Source: Persephonella sp. (GTDB lineage Bacteria > Aquificota > Aquificia > Aquificales > Hydrogenothermaceae). Taken from it: a stretch of 5,936 bases of DNA. Positions 1-5,936 of the stretch are shown here, piece after piece. The position numbers and the translations under genes are program-made. The notes beneath the pieces are model-generated. The model did no database searches, had not been told where the DNA came from, and saw only the letters and a list, made by a program, of their open reading frames with translations. The stretch lies in the NCBI GenBank assembly GCA_027081375.1, contig JALWKR010000086.1:1-5936 (forward strand). The letters run 5' to 3'. Within the stretch, counting starts at the first letter, position 1; every line of letters starts with the position of its first letter.

Positions 1-140
1 TCTATTTCTATTATAACTCCATATGTGTCATTTATTACATAGCCGTGAAGGTTATATCTCTTTGCAAGATTATAAACAAAAGGTCTAAATCCTACTCCCT
101 GAACTGCTCCTGTAAGATGAATTTTTAAATGTTTTTTCAT
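1..140 (-). CDS. hypF: Carbamoyltransferase HypF, N-terminal fragment (runs off left edge)
   Basis: The reading frame starts at ATG 140..138 and stays open to the window edge, giving 46 complete codons. The visible part is an acylphosphatase-like domain: G11-A-V-Q-G-V-G-F-R19 carries the phosphate-binding loop and catalytic Arg19, and Asn37 in the VIND segment matches the second catalytic residue of that fold. The continuation RPFVYNLA (19-26) is typical of HypF; stand-alone acylphosphatases usually differ just after the Arg. HypF is a cytoplasmic protein that uses carbamoyl phosphate and ATP to carbamoylate the C-terminal Cys of HypE, supplying the cyanide ligands of the [NiFe]-hydrogenase active site. 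The start overlaps the stop of the upstream gene as ATGA (140-137). No good Shine-Dalgarno sequence precedes it, so translational coupling is likely. The zinc-finger, YrdC-like and Kae1-like domains lie outside the window, so a free acylphosphatase is not strictly excluded. Confidence 0.87.
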   Translation of the reverse strand, partial: MKKHLKIHLTGAVQGVGFRPFVYNLAKRYNLHGYVINDTYGVIIEI

Positions 141-547
141 TTTATCTTTAAATCTTTTTTCATTCTTTTTACAAGATTATCTATAAGGTAATTTCCAAAC
201 TTACCTTTATAATCAGCCTGACATCTATAGATTAAATCATTATCTTTAAAAACTGTAAATCTAAAATATCCATCAAAATCAGCTCCAACTGATTTTCCTG
301 TTGGAGAGTTGCATTTAGATAGCTCAAGAAAGTAGGTTTTTAGTGTATAAGGACAATTTTCCGAAACATTTATGTTGTTTTTTTGAAGAACTTTTATTAC
401 ATGAGCATTGAAAAACATATCATTTCCTTCCACTTTAAAACAGTTTATTTTTCCTATTTCATCTTTTTTGTACACCTTTGCATACATATTTTCGCAGGCT
501 GCAGTAAAAAGAAATATAAAAATAAGAAAGGCTTTTAGTATCCTCAT
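137..547 (-). CDS. Small predicted exported lipoprotein of unknown function, coupled to hypF
   Basis: This 136-residue protein belongs to no family I recognise. The N-terminus is a clear export signal: MRILK, a hydrophobic core (AFLIFIFLF, 6-14), then TAAC with Cys18. FTAAC is an imperfect lipobox because Thr sits at -3 where Leu, Val or Ile is usual. Lipidation at Cys18 is therefore likely but not certain; signal peptidase I cleavage nearby is the alternative. The mature part has four more cysteines (36, 65, 79, 109), enough for two disulfides. It reads as a helix around 46-58, strands around 67-77 and 92-110, and a C-terminal basic helix (121-136), a small alpha/beta pattern seen in many periplasmic lipoproteins. 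The start at 547 is supported by AGAGGTG at 559-553. Its last codons overlap the hypF start, so it is probably co-expressed with a hydrogenase maturation gene. No function can be assigned. Confidence 0.8.
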   Translation of the reverse strand: MRILKAFLIFIFLFTAACENMYAKVYKKDEIGKINCFKVEGNDMFFNAHVIKVLQKNNINVSENCPYTLKTYFLELSKCNSPTGKSVGADFDGYFRFTVFKDNDLIYRCQADYKGKFGNYLIDNLVKRMKKDLKIK

Positions 548-560
548 TATTTCACCTCTT

Positions 561-578
561 AGTTAGTATTTTCTAACT
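561..578. repeat. Inverted repeat AGTTAG-N6-CTAACT in divergent promoter region
   Basis: Perfect 6-bp arms (561-566 and 573-578) flank a 6-base AT spacer. It lies between the minus-strand lipoprotein start and the plus-strand TATAAT at 583-588, about where a -35 box or an operator would be. The half-site separation is about 12 bp, close to one helical turn, as in many dimeric repressor sites. In AT-rich DNA an IR this short can arise by chance, so the operator role is inference. Confidence 0.4.
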
Positions 579-582
579 TTTC

Positions 583-588
583 TATAAT
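583..588 (+). promoter_or_regulatory. Candidate -10 box for the amidase-mtnD-fabI operon
   Basis: A consensus TATAAT lies 50 bases before the start codon at 639. No convincing -35 hexamer exists 16-18 bases upstream; the region reads AGTTAGT-like. If this is a real promoter it is weak at -35 or activator-dependent. It falls between the two inverted repeats (561-578 and 589-602). Because the 548-638 region also has to serve the minus-strand lipoprotein-hypF operon, the regulation of both may be shared. I see no clean promoter for the minus strand. Confidence 0.4.
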
Positions 589-602
589 ATATCCTTGGAT
601 AT
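589..602. repeat. Inverted repeat ATATCC-TT-GGATAT next to the -10 box
   Basis: Six-base perfect arms are separated by two bases, immediately downstream of TATAAT at 583-588. The site would cover the expected plus-strand transcription start (about 594-597). A protein bound here would block initiation, so it is a plausible operator. Chance occurrence cannot be excluded at this length. Confidence 0.35.
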
Positions 603-638
603 GCTAAAATCTATCAAAAAATATTAACAGGAGACTAG

Positions 639-1379
639 ATGAAGGTTTATTCTCTACAAGCAAATCTTGAACTTGGAAATGTAGAAAATAATATTCAAAA
701 AATCTTCTCGTTTATTAATAATGTAGAAAAAAACAGTCTTCTCTTACTTCCTGAAATGTTTTCTTCAGGATTTGATAACGAAAATCTTGAGAAACATGTA
801 AAAAAAACTCCTGAGATATATAAAAAACTAAAAAACCTATCCAAAGAAAAAAATCTTGTTATTTCAGGAACTTTACCTGAAAAATCAAGAGGAAATATTT
901 ACAATAAGGCCTTTATAATAGATAAAGGAGAAATAATTTATAAGCAGGCTAAAGTTAAACTTTTTAAACCAACAGGAGAGGATAAATTTTTTAAATCTGG
1001 AAAAAGTTTTGATGTAGTTGAAACCTCTGTAGGAAACCTTGGGATAATGATTTGTTTTGAACTTAGATTCCCTAATATTTCTTACACGTTGAGAAAAAAA
1101 GGTGTTGAGATAATCCTTGTCCCTGCACAATGGGGTAAACCTAGAAAAATGCATTTTGAAGTATTGTCCAAGGCAAGAGCTATCGAAAATCAATGTTTTT
1201 TAATTTCTAGTAATACCACAGGAAAAATAGGAGATATTGAATACGCAGGAAGCTCAGGAATATACTCTCCATGGGGAGAAACCCTTGCTTTTATAGATGA
1301 AGATGAAGGATTGATAGAAGCTGATATAAAACTAAATGAAATATATAAAGTTAGAAGACTTATTAAGATGGATATATAA
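639..1379 (+). CDS. Nitrilase-superfamily amidase, probable omega-amidase (MtnU/Nit2-like)
   Basis: This 246-residue single-domain carbon-nitrogen hydrolase has the full Glu-Lys-Cys triad: Glu39 in LLLLPEMFSSGF, Lys105 in AKVKLF and nucleophile Cys139 in GIMICFELRFP. The PTGEDKFFKSG stretch (111-121) includes the supporting Glu114. Length and motifs fit the Nit2/YafV/MtnU branch of small soluble amidases, not true nitrilases (about 300+ residues) or apolipoprotein N-acyltransferase, since there are no membrane segments. Nit2-type enzymes hydrolyse alpha-ketoglutaramate and ketosuccinamate to the 2-oxoacid plus ammonia. The gene leads an operon, 29 bp before mtnD. Known clustering of omega-amidase genes with methionine-salvage genes, as in Bacillus mtnU, supports that substrate, but it is inferred from context. 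Lys107 replaces the His common two residues after the catalytic Lys. AGGAGA at 629-634 with a 4-base spacer supports the ATG at 639. Confidence 0.88.
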   Translation: MKVYSLQANLELGNVENNIQKIFSFINNVEKNSLLLLPEMFSSGFDNENLEKHVKKTPEIYKKLKNLSKEKNLVISGTLPEKSRGNIYNKAFIIDKGEIIYKQAKVKLFKPTGEDKFFKSGKSFDVVETSVGNLGIMICFELRFPNISYTLRKKGVEIILVPAQWGKPRKMHFEVLSKARAIENQCFLISSNTTGKIGDIEYAGSSGIYSPWGETLAFIDEDEGLIEADIKLNEIYKVRRLIKMDI

Positions 1380-1394
1380 TTAAATCAGACCTTT

Positions 1395-1405
1395 AAGGAG
1401 GTGAT
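1395..1405 (+). promoter_or_regulatory. Near-perfect Shine-Dalgarno site of mtnD
   Basis: AAGGAGGTGAT is complementary to essentially the whole anti-Shine-Dalgarno tail of 16S rRNA and sits 3 bases before the ATG at 1409. The same AAGGAGGTGA appears before groEL (4115-4124). This fixes the mtnD start and suggests strong independent initiation inside the operon. Confidence 0.85.
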
Positions 1406-1408
1406 AAT

Positions 1409-1948
1409 ATGCCAAAAATAGTTTTTAGAGATACTGGAGAAGTTATAGAAGGAGCTGACCAGGTAAAGGAGTTTTTAGCTAAGCACGGTGTTACTTACGA
1501 AAGATGGGGAGTTGATAGACTACCTAAAGAACTTAGAGAAAATTATGAATTAACAGAAGAACAGCAAAAGGCAATTATTGATGCTTACAAAGAAGAACTT
1601 GAAAAATTAAAAAAAGAAAAAGGATATGTAACTGAAGATATTGTTGTTTTATCTGAAAAAACACCAAATCTTGATGCCTTAATGGAGAAGTTTAAAAGAG
1701 AACATCATCATATTGATGACGAAGTTAGATTTGTAGTAGATGGAAGTGGAATTTTTCCAATAAAGATAGAAGGAAGAATAGCAGAGGTTCACGTAGGTCC
1801 TGGAGACTTAATAGTTGTTCCTGCCGGAGCTAGACACTGGTTTGAACTGGATGAGCAGAGAAAAATAAAATGCATAAGAGTGTTTAAAACTCCTGCAGGT
1901 TGGGAAGCTATATACAATGAAAATGAAAAAGCCACAATGAACAGTTAA
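1409..1948 (+). CDS. mtnD: Acireductone dioxygenase (ARD), methionine salvage
   Basis: This 179-residue cupin is the same size as characterised bacterial ARDs. The metal ligands are all visible: His99 and His101 in REHHHIDDEVRF, Glu105 in the same motif, and His143 in VPAGARHWF. Other family marks are YERWGVD (30-36), the helical segment 49-71, GYVTEDIVVL (72-81), DGSGIF (111-116) and TPAGWEAIY near the C-terminus. The Fe(II) form oxidises acireductone (1,2-dihydroxy-3-keto-5-methylthiopentene) with O2 to 2-keto-4-methylthiobutyrate and formate. With Ni(II) the same protein gives methylthiopropionate, formate and CO. Which metal is used cannot be read from sequence. The enzyme is cytoplasmic and O2-dependent, which suits an aerobe or microaerobe. 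It sits between a probable omega-amidase and fabI (12-bp gap), all apparently one transcript. None of mtnA, mtnB, mtnC, mtnK, mtnP or mtnE is in the window, so the rest of the pathway would be elsewhere. Confidence 0.93.
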   Translation: MPKIVFRDTGEVIEGADQVKEFLAKHGVTYERWGVDRLPKELRENYELTEEQQKAIIDAYKEELEKLKKEKGYVTEDIVVLSEKTPNLDALMEKFKREHHHIDDEVRFVVDGSGIFPIKIEGRIAEVHVGPGDLIVVPAGARHWFELDEQRKIKCIRVFKTPAGWEAIYNENEKATMNS

Positions 1949-1960
1949 AAGGAGGTTTTA

Positions 1961-2731
1961 ATGGGCTTATTAGAAGGAAAAAAAGCTCTTATTCTTGGTG
2001 TTGCAAATAACAAGAGCATAGCATATGGAATAGCAAAGGCTTTTCACAGAGAAGGAGCACAGCTTGGTTTTAACTATTTAAATGAAAAGATTGCAAAGAG
2101 AGTTATCCCAATAGCTGAAGAGTTTGGTTCAGATTTAGTTGTAAAGTGTGATGTTTCCTCTGATGAAGATATCAAAAATCTTGTTAATGAAGTAAAAGAA
2201 AAGTGGGGAACTGTTGATATTATTGTTCACTCAATAGCTTATGCAAACAAAGAGTATCTAAAAGATTATTACTATAAAGTGGATAGAAATTCATTTTTAG
2301 AAGCTATGAATATAAGTGTTTACTCTTTTACAGCTATAGCAAGAGAGTTTATGCCTATTATACCTGAAGGAGGGAACCTCCTTACTTTAACCTACTATGG
2401 AGCTGAAAAAGTAGTTTATAATTACAATGTTATGGGTGTTGCAAAAGCTGCCCTTGAAGCATCTGTAAAGTATTTAGCAAGAGATTTAGGAGTTTTAAAA
2501 AATATTAGAGTAAACGCAATATCTGCAGGACCAATAAAAACCCTTGCAGCTTCAGGTATTTCACAGTTTTCAGAAATTCAAAAGATAGCAGCAGAAAGAG
2601 CTCCTTTAAGAAGAACTGTTACTATAGATGAAGTAGGAAATGCTGCATTGTTCTTATGTTCAGACCTTGGTTCAGGAGTTACAGGCGAAATATTATATGT
2701 AGATGCTGGATACAATATTATTGGAATGTAA
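1961..2731 (+). CDS. fabI: Enoyl-[acyl-carrier-protein] reductase (NADH), FabI
   Basis: This 256-residue short-chain dehydrogenase/reductase catalyses the last step of each type II fatty-acid elongation cycle, reducing trans-2-enoyl-ACP with NADH in the cytoplasm. The FabI-type cofactor loop is GVANNKSIAYGIA (13-25), which separates it from ordinary SDRs. CDVSSDED (63-70) is the adenine-side acidic region. The active site is Tyr145, Tyr155 and Lys162 (the Y-x6-K pair), followed by VNAISAGPIKTLAASGI (184-200), the substrate-loop signature, and RRTVTIDEVGNAALFLCSDL (217-236). Ala93 and Tyr94 in HSIAYAN replace the Gly-Phe of the E. coli enzyme; Ala at this site is common in other FabIs. Length is normal and nothing is missing. 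GGAGGT at 1951-1956 supports the start at 1961. It follows mtnD by 12 bp, so it shares a transcript with methionine-salvage genes rather than with other fab genes. Confidence 0.97.
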   Translation: MGLLEGKKALILGVANNKSIAYGIAKAFHREGAQLGFNYLNEKIAKRVIPIAEEFGSDLVVKCDVSSDEDIKNLVNEVKEKWGTVDIIVHSIAYANKEYLKDYYYKVDRNSFLEAMNISVYSFTAIAREFMPIIPEGGNLLTLTYYGAEKVVYNYNVMGVAKAALEASVKYLARDLGVLKNIRVNAISAGPIKTLAASGISQFSEIQKIAAERAPLRRTVTIDEVGNAALFLCSDLGSGVTGEILYVDAGYNIIGM

Positions 2732-2756
2732 TAGGGGCTCCTTTGAGAGCTCCCTA
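2732..2756. terminator. Hairpin between convergent fabI and rnz, possible weak bidirectional terminator
   Basis: TAGGGGCTC (2732-2740) pairs with GAGC-T-CCCTA (2747-2756), with one bulged T and a 6-base loop CTTTGA, giving a nine-pair stem. It begins one base after the fabI stop and ends on the rnz TAG stop (2756-2754), so it occupies the whole convergent junction. There is no U-tract on either strand, so it is not a classic intrinsic terminator. It may instead slow polymerase or protect 3' ends. Confidence 0.45.
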
Positions 2757-3659
2757 AAACTCTATAGTTAGAAAATCTTTTCCTAATAGAATATTTTTAT
2801 ACCCTTTCTCTTCTATTTTTCTTCTAAACTCATTTAGGTTTTTATATCTTCTACTAAAATGAGTCAAAATTATTTTTTTACAGTCTAACAGAGGATATAT
2901 CTCAAGTATATACTCTAGAGTAAGATGCTTATACTTTTTAGCTTTATCTTCTTCATCTAAGTATGTGCATTCTATTACAAGAACATCACTATTTTTTGCA
3001 AGTTTTTTAATATTCTCTGTTCTGTAAGTATCAGGTATGTAGGTAAATTTAAAACCTTTTTTCTCTGTTGATATCTCTTCTAGCTTTATAACTTTTCCTT
3101 CTTTTTCTGTAAATCCTTTATTTTTTAGATTTATAAAATCCTTATCTGTCAAATTTAACTTTTTAATCTTTTCCTTATCAAAAACTACTTTTGGCTTTTC
3201 TTCAAAAGAGTATCCGAAGCAATCTACCACATGATTTAGAGATATACCTTTCACCTGATATTCTTCCTTGTCTACCAAAACAAAAGGTTCATTACTATTC
3301 TCATACTCTAAAAAAACTGTTTCCATTTCAGATTCGTAAATAGAGCCTTTTAACAAACATTCTCCTTTTTCTTTTGTTCCCTTTACCCCATGAACGTAGA
3401 GTTTTTCTTTCTCTCCTAAAAAATCTATTGTTTGTATAAGCCCTGGAAGTCCTAAAACATGGTCACTGTGGAGATGGGATATAAAAATGTGATTGATACG
3501 GTACATATTTAAATCTGCTGTTATTATCTGCCTCTGTGTTCCTTCTCCACAGTCAAACAAAAAAGCTTCTCCTTTATACTTCAAATACACGCTGCTGTTA
3601 TTTCTTTCTTTCGTTGGAACAGCTGAAGAAGTTCCTAAAAGGACTATTTTCCCTTTCAT
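2754..3659 (-). CDS. rnz: Ribonuclease Z (tRNA 3' endonuclease)
   Basis: This is a 301-residue metallo-beta-lactamase-fold nuclease that cleaves the 3' trailer from tRNA precursors in the cytoplasm. Residues are numbered from the chosen Met (ATG 3659-3657). The zinc motif is SHLHSDHVLGLPGL (61-74) with His62, His64, Asp66 and His67. Further ligands are His143 in LNHVVDCFGY, Asp210 in IPDT and His267 in ILTHFSRRY, the last being an RNase Z signature. LFDCGEGTQRQ (34-44) is the family's N-terminal motif. Most RNase Z proteins have HLHGDH; here Ser65 replaces Gly, with the ligands intact. The region around 75-120 would hold the tRNA-binding arm and is Lys/Glu-rich. A longer start at 3689 adds ten residues, but AGGAGA at 3669-3664 lies inside that extension and points to 3659. 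The gene is monocistronic in this window, divergent from groES and convergent with fabI. Confidence 0.92.
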   Translation of the reverse strand: MKGKIVLLGTSSAVPTKERNNSSVYLKYKGEAFLFDCGEGTQRQIITADLNMYRINHIFISHLHSDHVLGLPGLIQTIDFLGEKEKLYVHGVKGTKEKGECLLKGSIYESEMETVFLEYENSNEPFVLVDKEEYQVKGISLNHVVDCFGYSFEEKPKVVFDKEKIKKLNLTDKDFINLKNKGFTEKEGKVIKLEEISTEKKGFKFTYIPDTYRTENIKKLAKNSDVLVIECTYLDEEDKAKKYKHLTLEYILEIYPLLDCKKIILTHFSRRYKNLNEFRRKIEEKGYKNILLGKDFLTIEF

Positions 3660-3663
3660 TTTA

Positions 3664-3669
3664 TCTCCT
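3664..3669 (-). promoter_or_regulatory. Shine-Dalgarno site that fixes the rnz start
   Basis: On the minus strand AAGGAGA precedes ATG 3659-3657 with a TAAA spacer. The site would fall within codons of the longer frame starting at 3689, where no comparable site precedes the ATG. It therefore argues for the shorter 301-residue protein, whose N-terminus (MKGKIVLLGTSSAVPT) begins directly at the first strand of the fold. Confidence 0.8.
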
Positions 3670-3676
3670 TTCTTAT

Positions 3677-3694
3677 AAGCTATTTGCAAGCTAT
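3677..3694. repeat. Direct repeat AAGCTAT-N4-AAGCTAT upstream of rnz
   Basis: Two identical 7-mers (3677-3683 and 3688-3694) are spaced 11 bp start to start, about one helical turn. A related AGCTAT recurs at 3763-3768, overlapping the groES -10. The sites lie 18-35 bases upstream of the rnz ATG, in its likely leader or promoter. A regulator site is possible, but function is unknown. Confidence 0.35.
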
Positions 3695-3723
3695 AACATT
3701 TATAAATCTTAGTCTAACGCAAG

Positions 3724-3736
3724 CATATTTTATATG
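3724..3736. repeat. Inverted repeat CATAT-TTT-ATATG upstream of the groES promoter
   Basis: Perfect 5-bp arms lie 9 bases upstream of the groES -35 hexamer. The position suits an activator site or UP-like element, and it also lies in the rnz promoter region on the other strand. It is short and AT-rich, so chance is a real alternative. It does not resemble CIRCE (TTAGCACTC-N9-GAGTGCTAA), and no CIRCE is present between 3660 and 3810. Confidence 0.3.
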
Positions 3737-3744
3737 TAAAACTA

Positions 3745-3773
3745 TTGCATTTTTTCAAAAGCAGCTATATAAT
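3745..3773 (+). promoter_or_regulatory. Sigma-70-type promoter of groES-groEL
   Basis: The -35 hexamer TTGCAT (3745-3750) and consensus -10 TATAAT (3768-3773) are separated by exactly 17 bp. Initiation near 3780 would leave a leader of about 30 bases holding AAGGAGGT (3796-3803). This is the best promoter in the window and fits constitutive high expression. The -10 carries no sigma-32 signature (CCCCAT-like), and there is no CIRCE, so heat control, if any, must use another mechanism. Confidence 0.8.
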
Positions 3774-3810
3774 GTTTATAGAATATAAAAGATATAAGGA
3801 GGTATAGAGG

Positions 3811-4101
3811 ATGGCAATCAAACCACTCTATGACAGAGTAGTAGTAAAACCTGTAGAAGAAAAGGAAGAAAAAACTCCATCAGGAATTATTATTCCAGAT
3901 ACAGCTAAAGAAAAGCCTTCAGAAGGTGAAGTGATTGCTGTTGGAGAAGGTAGACTTTTAGAAAATGGACAAATTGTTCCATTAAAAGTAAAAGTTGGGG
4001 ATAAAGTTGTTTACAGCAAATATGCTGGAAATGAGTTTGTTTTAGATGGTGAAGATGTGATTATCTTAAGAGAAGAAGATATTCTTGCTATTATCAGCTA
4101 A
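3811..4101 (+). CDS. groES: Co-chaperonin GroES (Hsp10)
   Basis: This 96-residue protein is of normal GroES length. GroES forms a heptameric lid on the GroEL ring in the cytoplasm, closing the folding chamber in an ATP-dependent cycle. The N-terminus [20 protein letters not shown] is the typical first strand. The mobile loop follows (about 16-33), with GIII (25-28) as the hydrophobic tripeptide that docks on GroEL, then [33 protein letters not shown] (60-73) and the C-terminal [17 protein letters not shown] are also standard. The roof-loop region (about 47-56, [10 protein letters not shown]) is present. It is first in the operon, 28 bp ahead of groEL. The start is supported by AAGGAGGT with a 7-base spacer. 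Confidence 0.98.
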   Translation: MAIKPLYDRVVVKPVEEKEEKTPSGIIIPDTAKEKPSEGEVIAVGEGRLLENGQIVPLKVKVGDKVVYSKYAGNEFVLDGEDVIILREEDILAIIS

Positions 4102-4129
4102 ATAAAAAAATAATAAGGAGGTGACATAG

Positions 4130-5767
<1,638 letters not shown>

Positions 5768-5797
5768 AAAGCCATCCCTATATTTCCTGAAACTTTT

Positions 5798-5829
5798 AAA
5801 AAGCCCCCTTTTGGGGGCTTTTTTATTTT
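5798..5829 (+). terminator. Intrinsic terminator of groES-groEL
   Basis: AAAAAGCCCCC (5798-5808), loop TTTT (5809-5812) and GGGGGCTTTTT (5813-5823) form a perfect 11-pair stem with a GC core of six pairs. It is followed by TATTTT, so the U-rich tail is excellent. It begins 31 bases after the groEL stop. The A-run on the 5' side makes the minus strand U-rich after the stem as well, so it could also stop transcription coming from the right. Confidence 0.95.
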
Positions 5830-5841
5830 ATAATCAAGATT

Positions 5842-5936
5842 ATGAGAAAAATTTCGAAAAAATGGATAATTCTTTATACTTTTCTTATTGTTAGTTTGTT
5901 TTTGTCTAATTTCATCCCTTTTTTCTACTATACTGT
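5842..5936 (+). CDS. Possible membrane-anchored protein, N-terminal fragment (runs off right edge)
   Basis: An open frame from ATG 5842 reaches the window end (31 complete codons). It reads MRKISKKWIILYTFLIVSLF..., a basic N-terminus followed by a long hydrophobic stretch (about 8-30) ending FIPFFYY. This is the classic shape of a signal anchor or first transmembrane helix. No Shine-Dalgarno site precedes it. A TATAAT at 5829-5834, in the tail of the groEL terminator, ends 7 bases before the ATG, so a leaderless transcript is conceivable, though no -35 is visible. AT-rich intergenic DNA can mimic such a peptide, so the call is tentative and no family can be named. Confidence 0.4.
   Translation, partial: MRKISKKWIILYTFLIVSLFLSNFIPFFYYT

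Noticed and set aside
1..140. Stand-alone acylphosphatase instead of HypF
   Set aside because: The RPFVYNLA continuation after the catalytic Arg and the frame staying open at the edge fit HypF better. This remains a small possibility because only 46 codons are visible.
885..1193. Minus-strand frame of 102 residues inside the amidase gene
   Set aside because: It overlaps the catalytic region of a well-supported gene and has no Shine-Dalgarno or recognisable motif.
1961..2731. Triclosan-resistance variant of FabI based on Ala93
   Set aside because: Ala at this position is common in normally sensitive FabI proteins from other bacteria, so it is not evidence of resistance.
3493..3678. Plus-strand frame of 61 residues inside rnz
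   Set aside because: It is antisense to the HLHSDH motif region of rnz, with no ribosome site and no conserved features.
3660..3689. Longer rnz start at 3689 adding MQIAYKKGDK
   Set aside because: The added residues encode the Shine-Dalgarno for the 3659 start and match no family feature; the fold begins right at the 3659 Met.
3660..3810. CIRCE operator or heat-shock sigma promoter before groES
   Set aside because: No TTAGCACTC-N9-GAGTGCTAA or close variant and no sigma-32-like -10 was found; the promoter reads as sigma-70.

Overview
This is an AT-rich (roughly one-third GC by eye) bacterial chromosomal window, densely packed and made of core-metabolism genes. AGA is favoured for Arg and ATA for Ile, Shine-Dalgarno sites are strong, and intergenic gaps are short. 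The protein sequences, especially GroEL and FabI, together with a hypF gene for hydrogenase maturation, look most like a thermophilic hydrogen-oxidising Aquificota of the Sulfurihydrogenibium/Persephonella type (Hydrogenothermaceae). That assignment comes from sequence feel and gene content, not a search. No insertion sequence, CRISPR array, tRNA, rRNA or phage gene is visible.

Layout. (1) Minus strand, 1-547: a small predicted exported lipoprotein overlaps by 4 bp (ATGA) the start of hypF, whose first 46 codons are in the window. (2) 548-638: a divergent intergenic region with a -10-like TATAAT and two short inverted repeats. (3) Plus strand, 639-2731: a tight three-gene cluster of a nitrilase-superfamily amidase, acireductone dioxygenase (mtnD) and enoyl-ACP reductase (fabI). 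(4) Minus strand, 2754-3659: RNase Z (rnz), convergent with fabI; the two stop codons are separated by a short hairpin. (5) 3660-3810: an intergenic region with a near-consensus sigma-70 promoter (TTGCAT-N17-TATAAT) and small repeats. (6) Plus strand, 3811-5767: groES-groEL, closed by a textbook intrinsic terminator at 5798-5829. (7) From 5842 to the right edge: a possible N-terminal fragment of a membrane-anchored protein.

How the genes fit together. The amidase/mtnD pair is the most informative context. Acireductone dioxygenase makes 2-keto-4-methylthiobutyrate (KMTB) in methionine salvage. An omega-amidase of the Nit2/MtnU type would remove the alpha-ketoglutaramate formed when glutamine transaminates KMTB to methionine. 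The linkage therefore suggests a methionine-salvage role for the nitrilase-family protein, here joined to fatty-acid synthesis (fabI). The left operon links an unrecognised cysteine-containing exported protein to hydrogenase assembly. GroES/GroEL form a standard chaperonin operon but lack a visible CIRCE operator.

No wholly new system is evident. The best candidates for a second look are the hypF-coupled lipoprotein, the amidase-mtnD-fabI cluster, and the repeats in the two divergent promoter regions.
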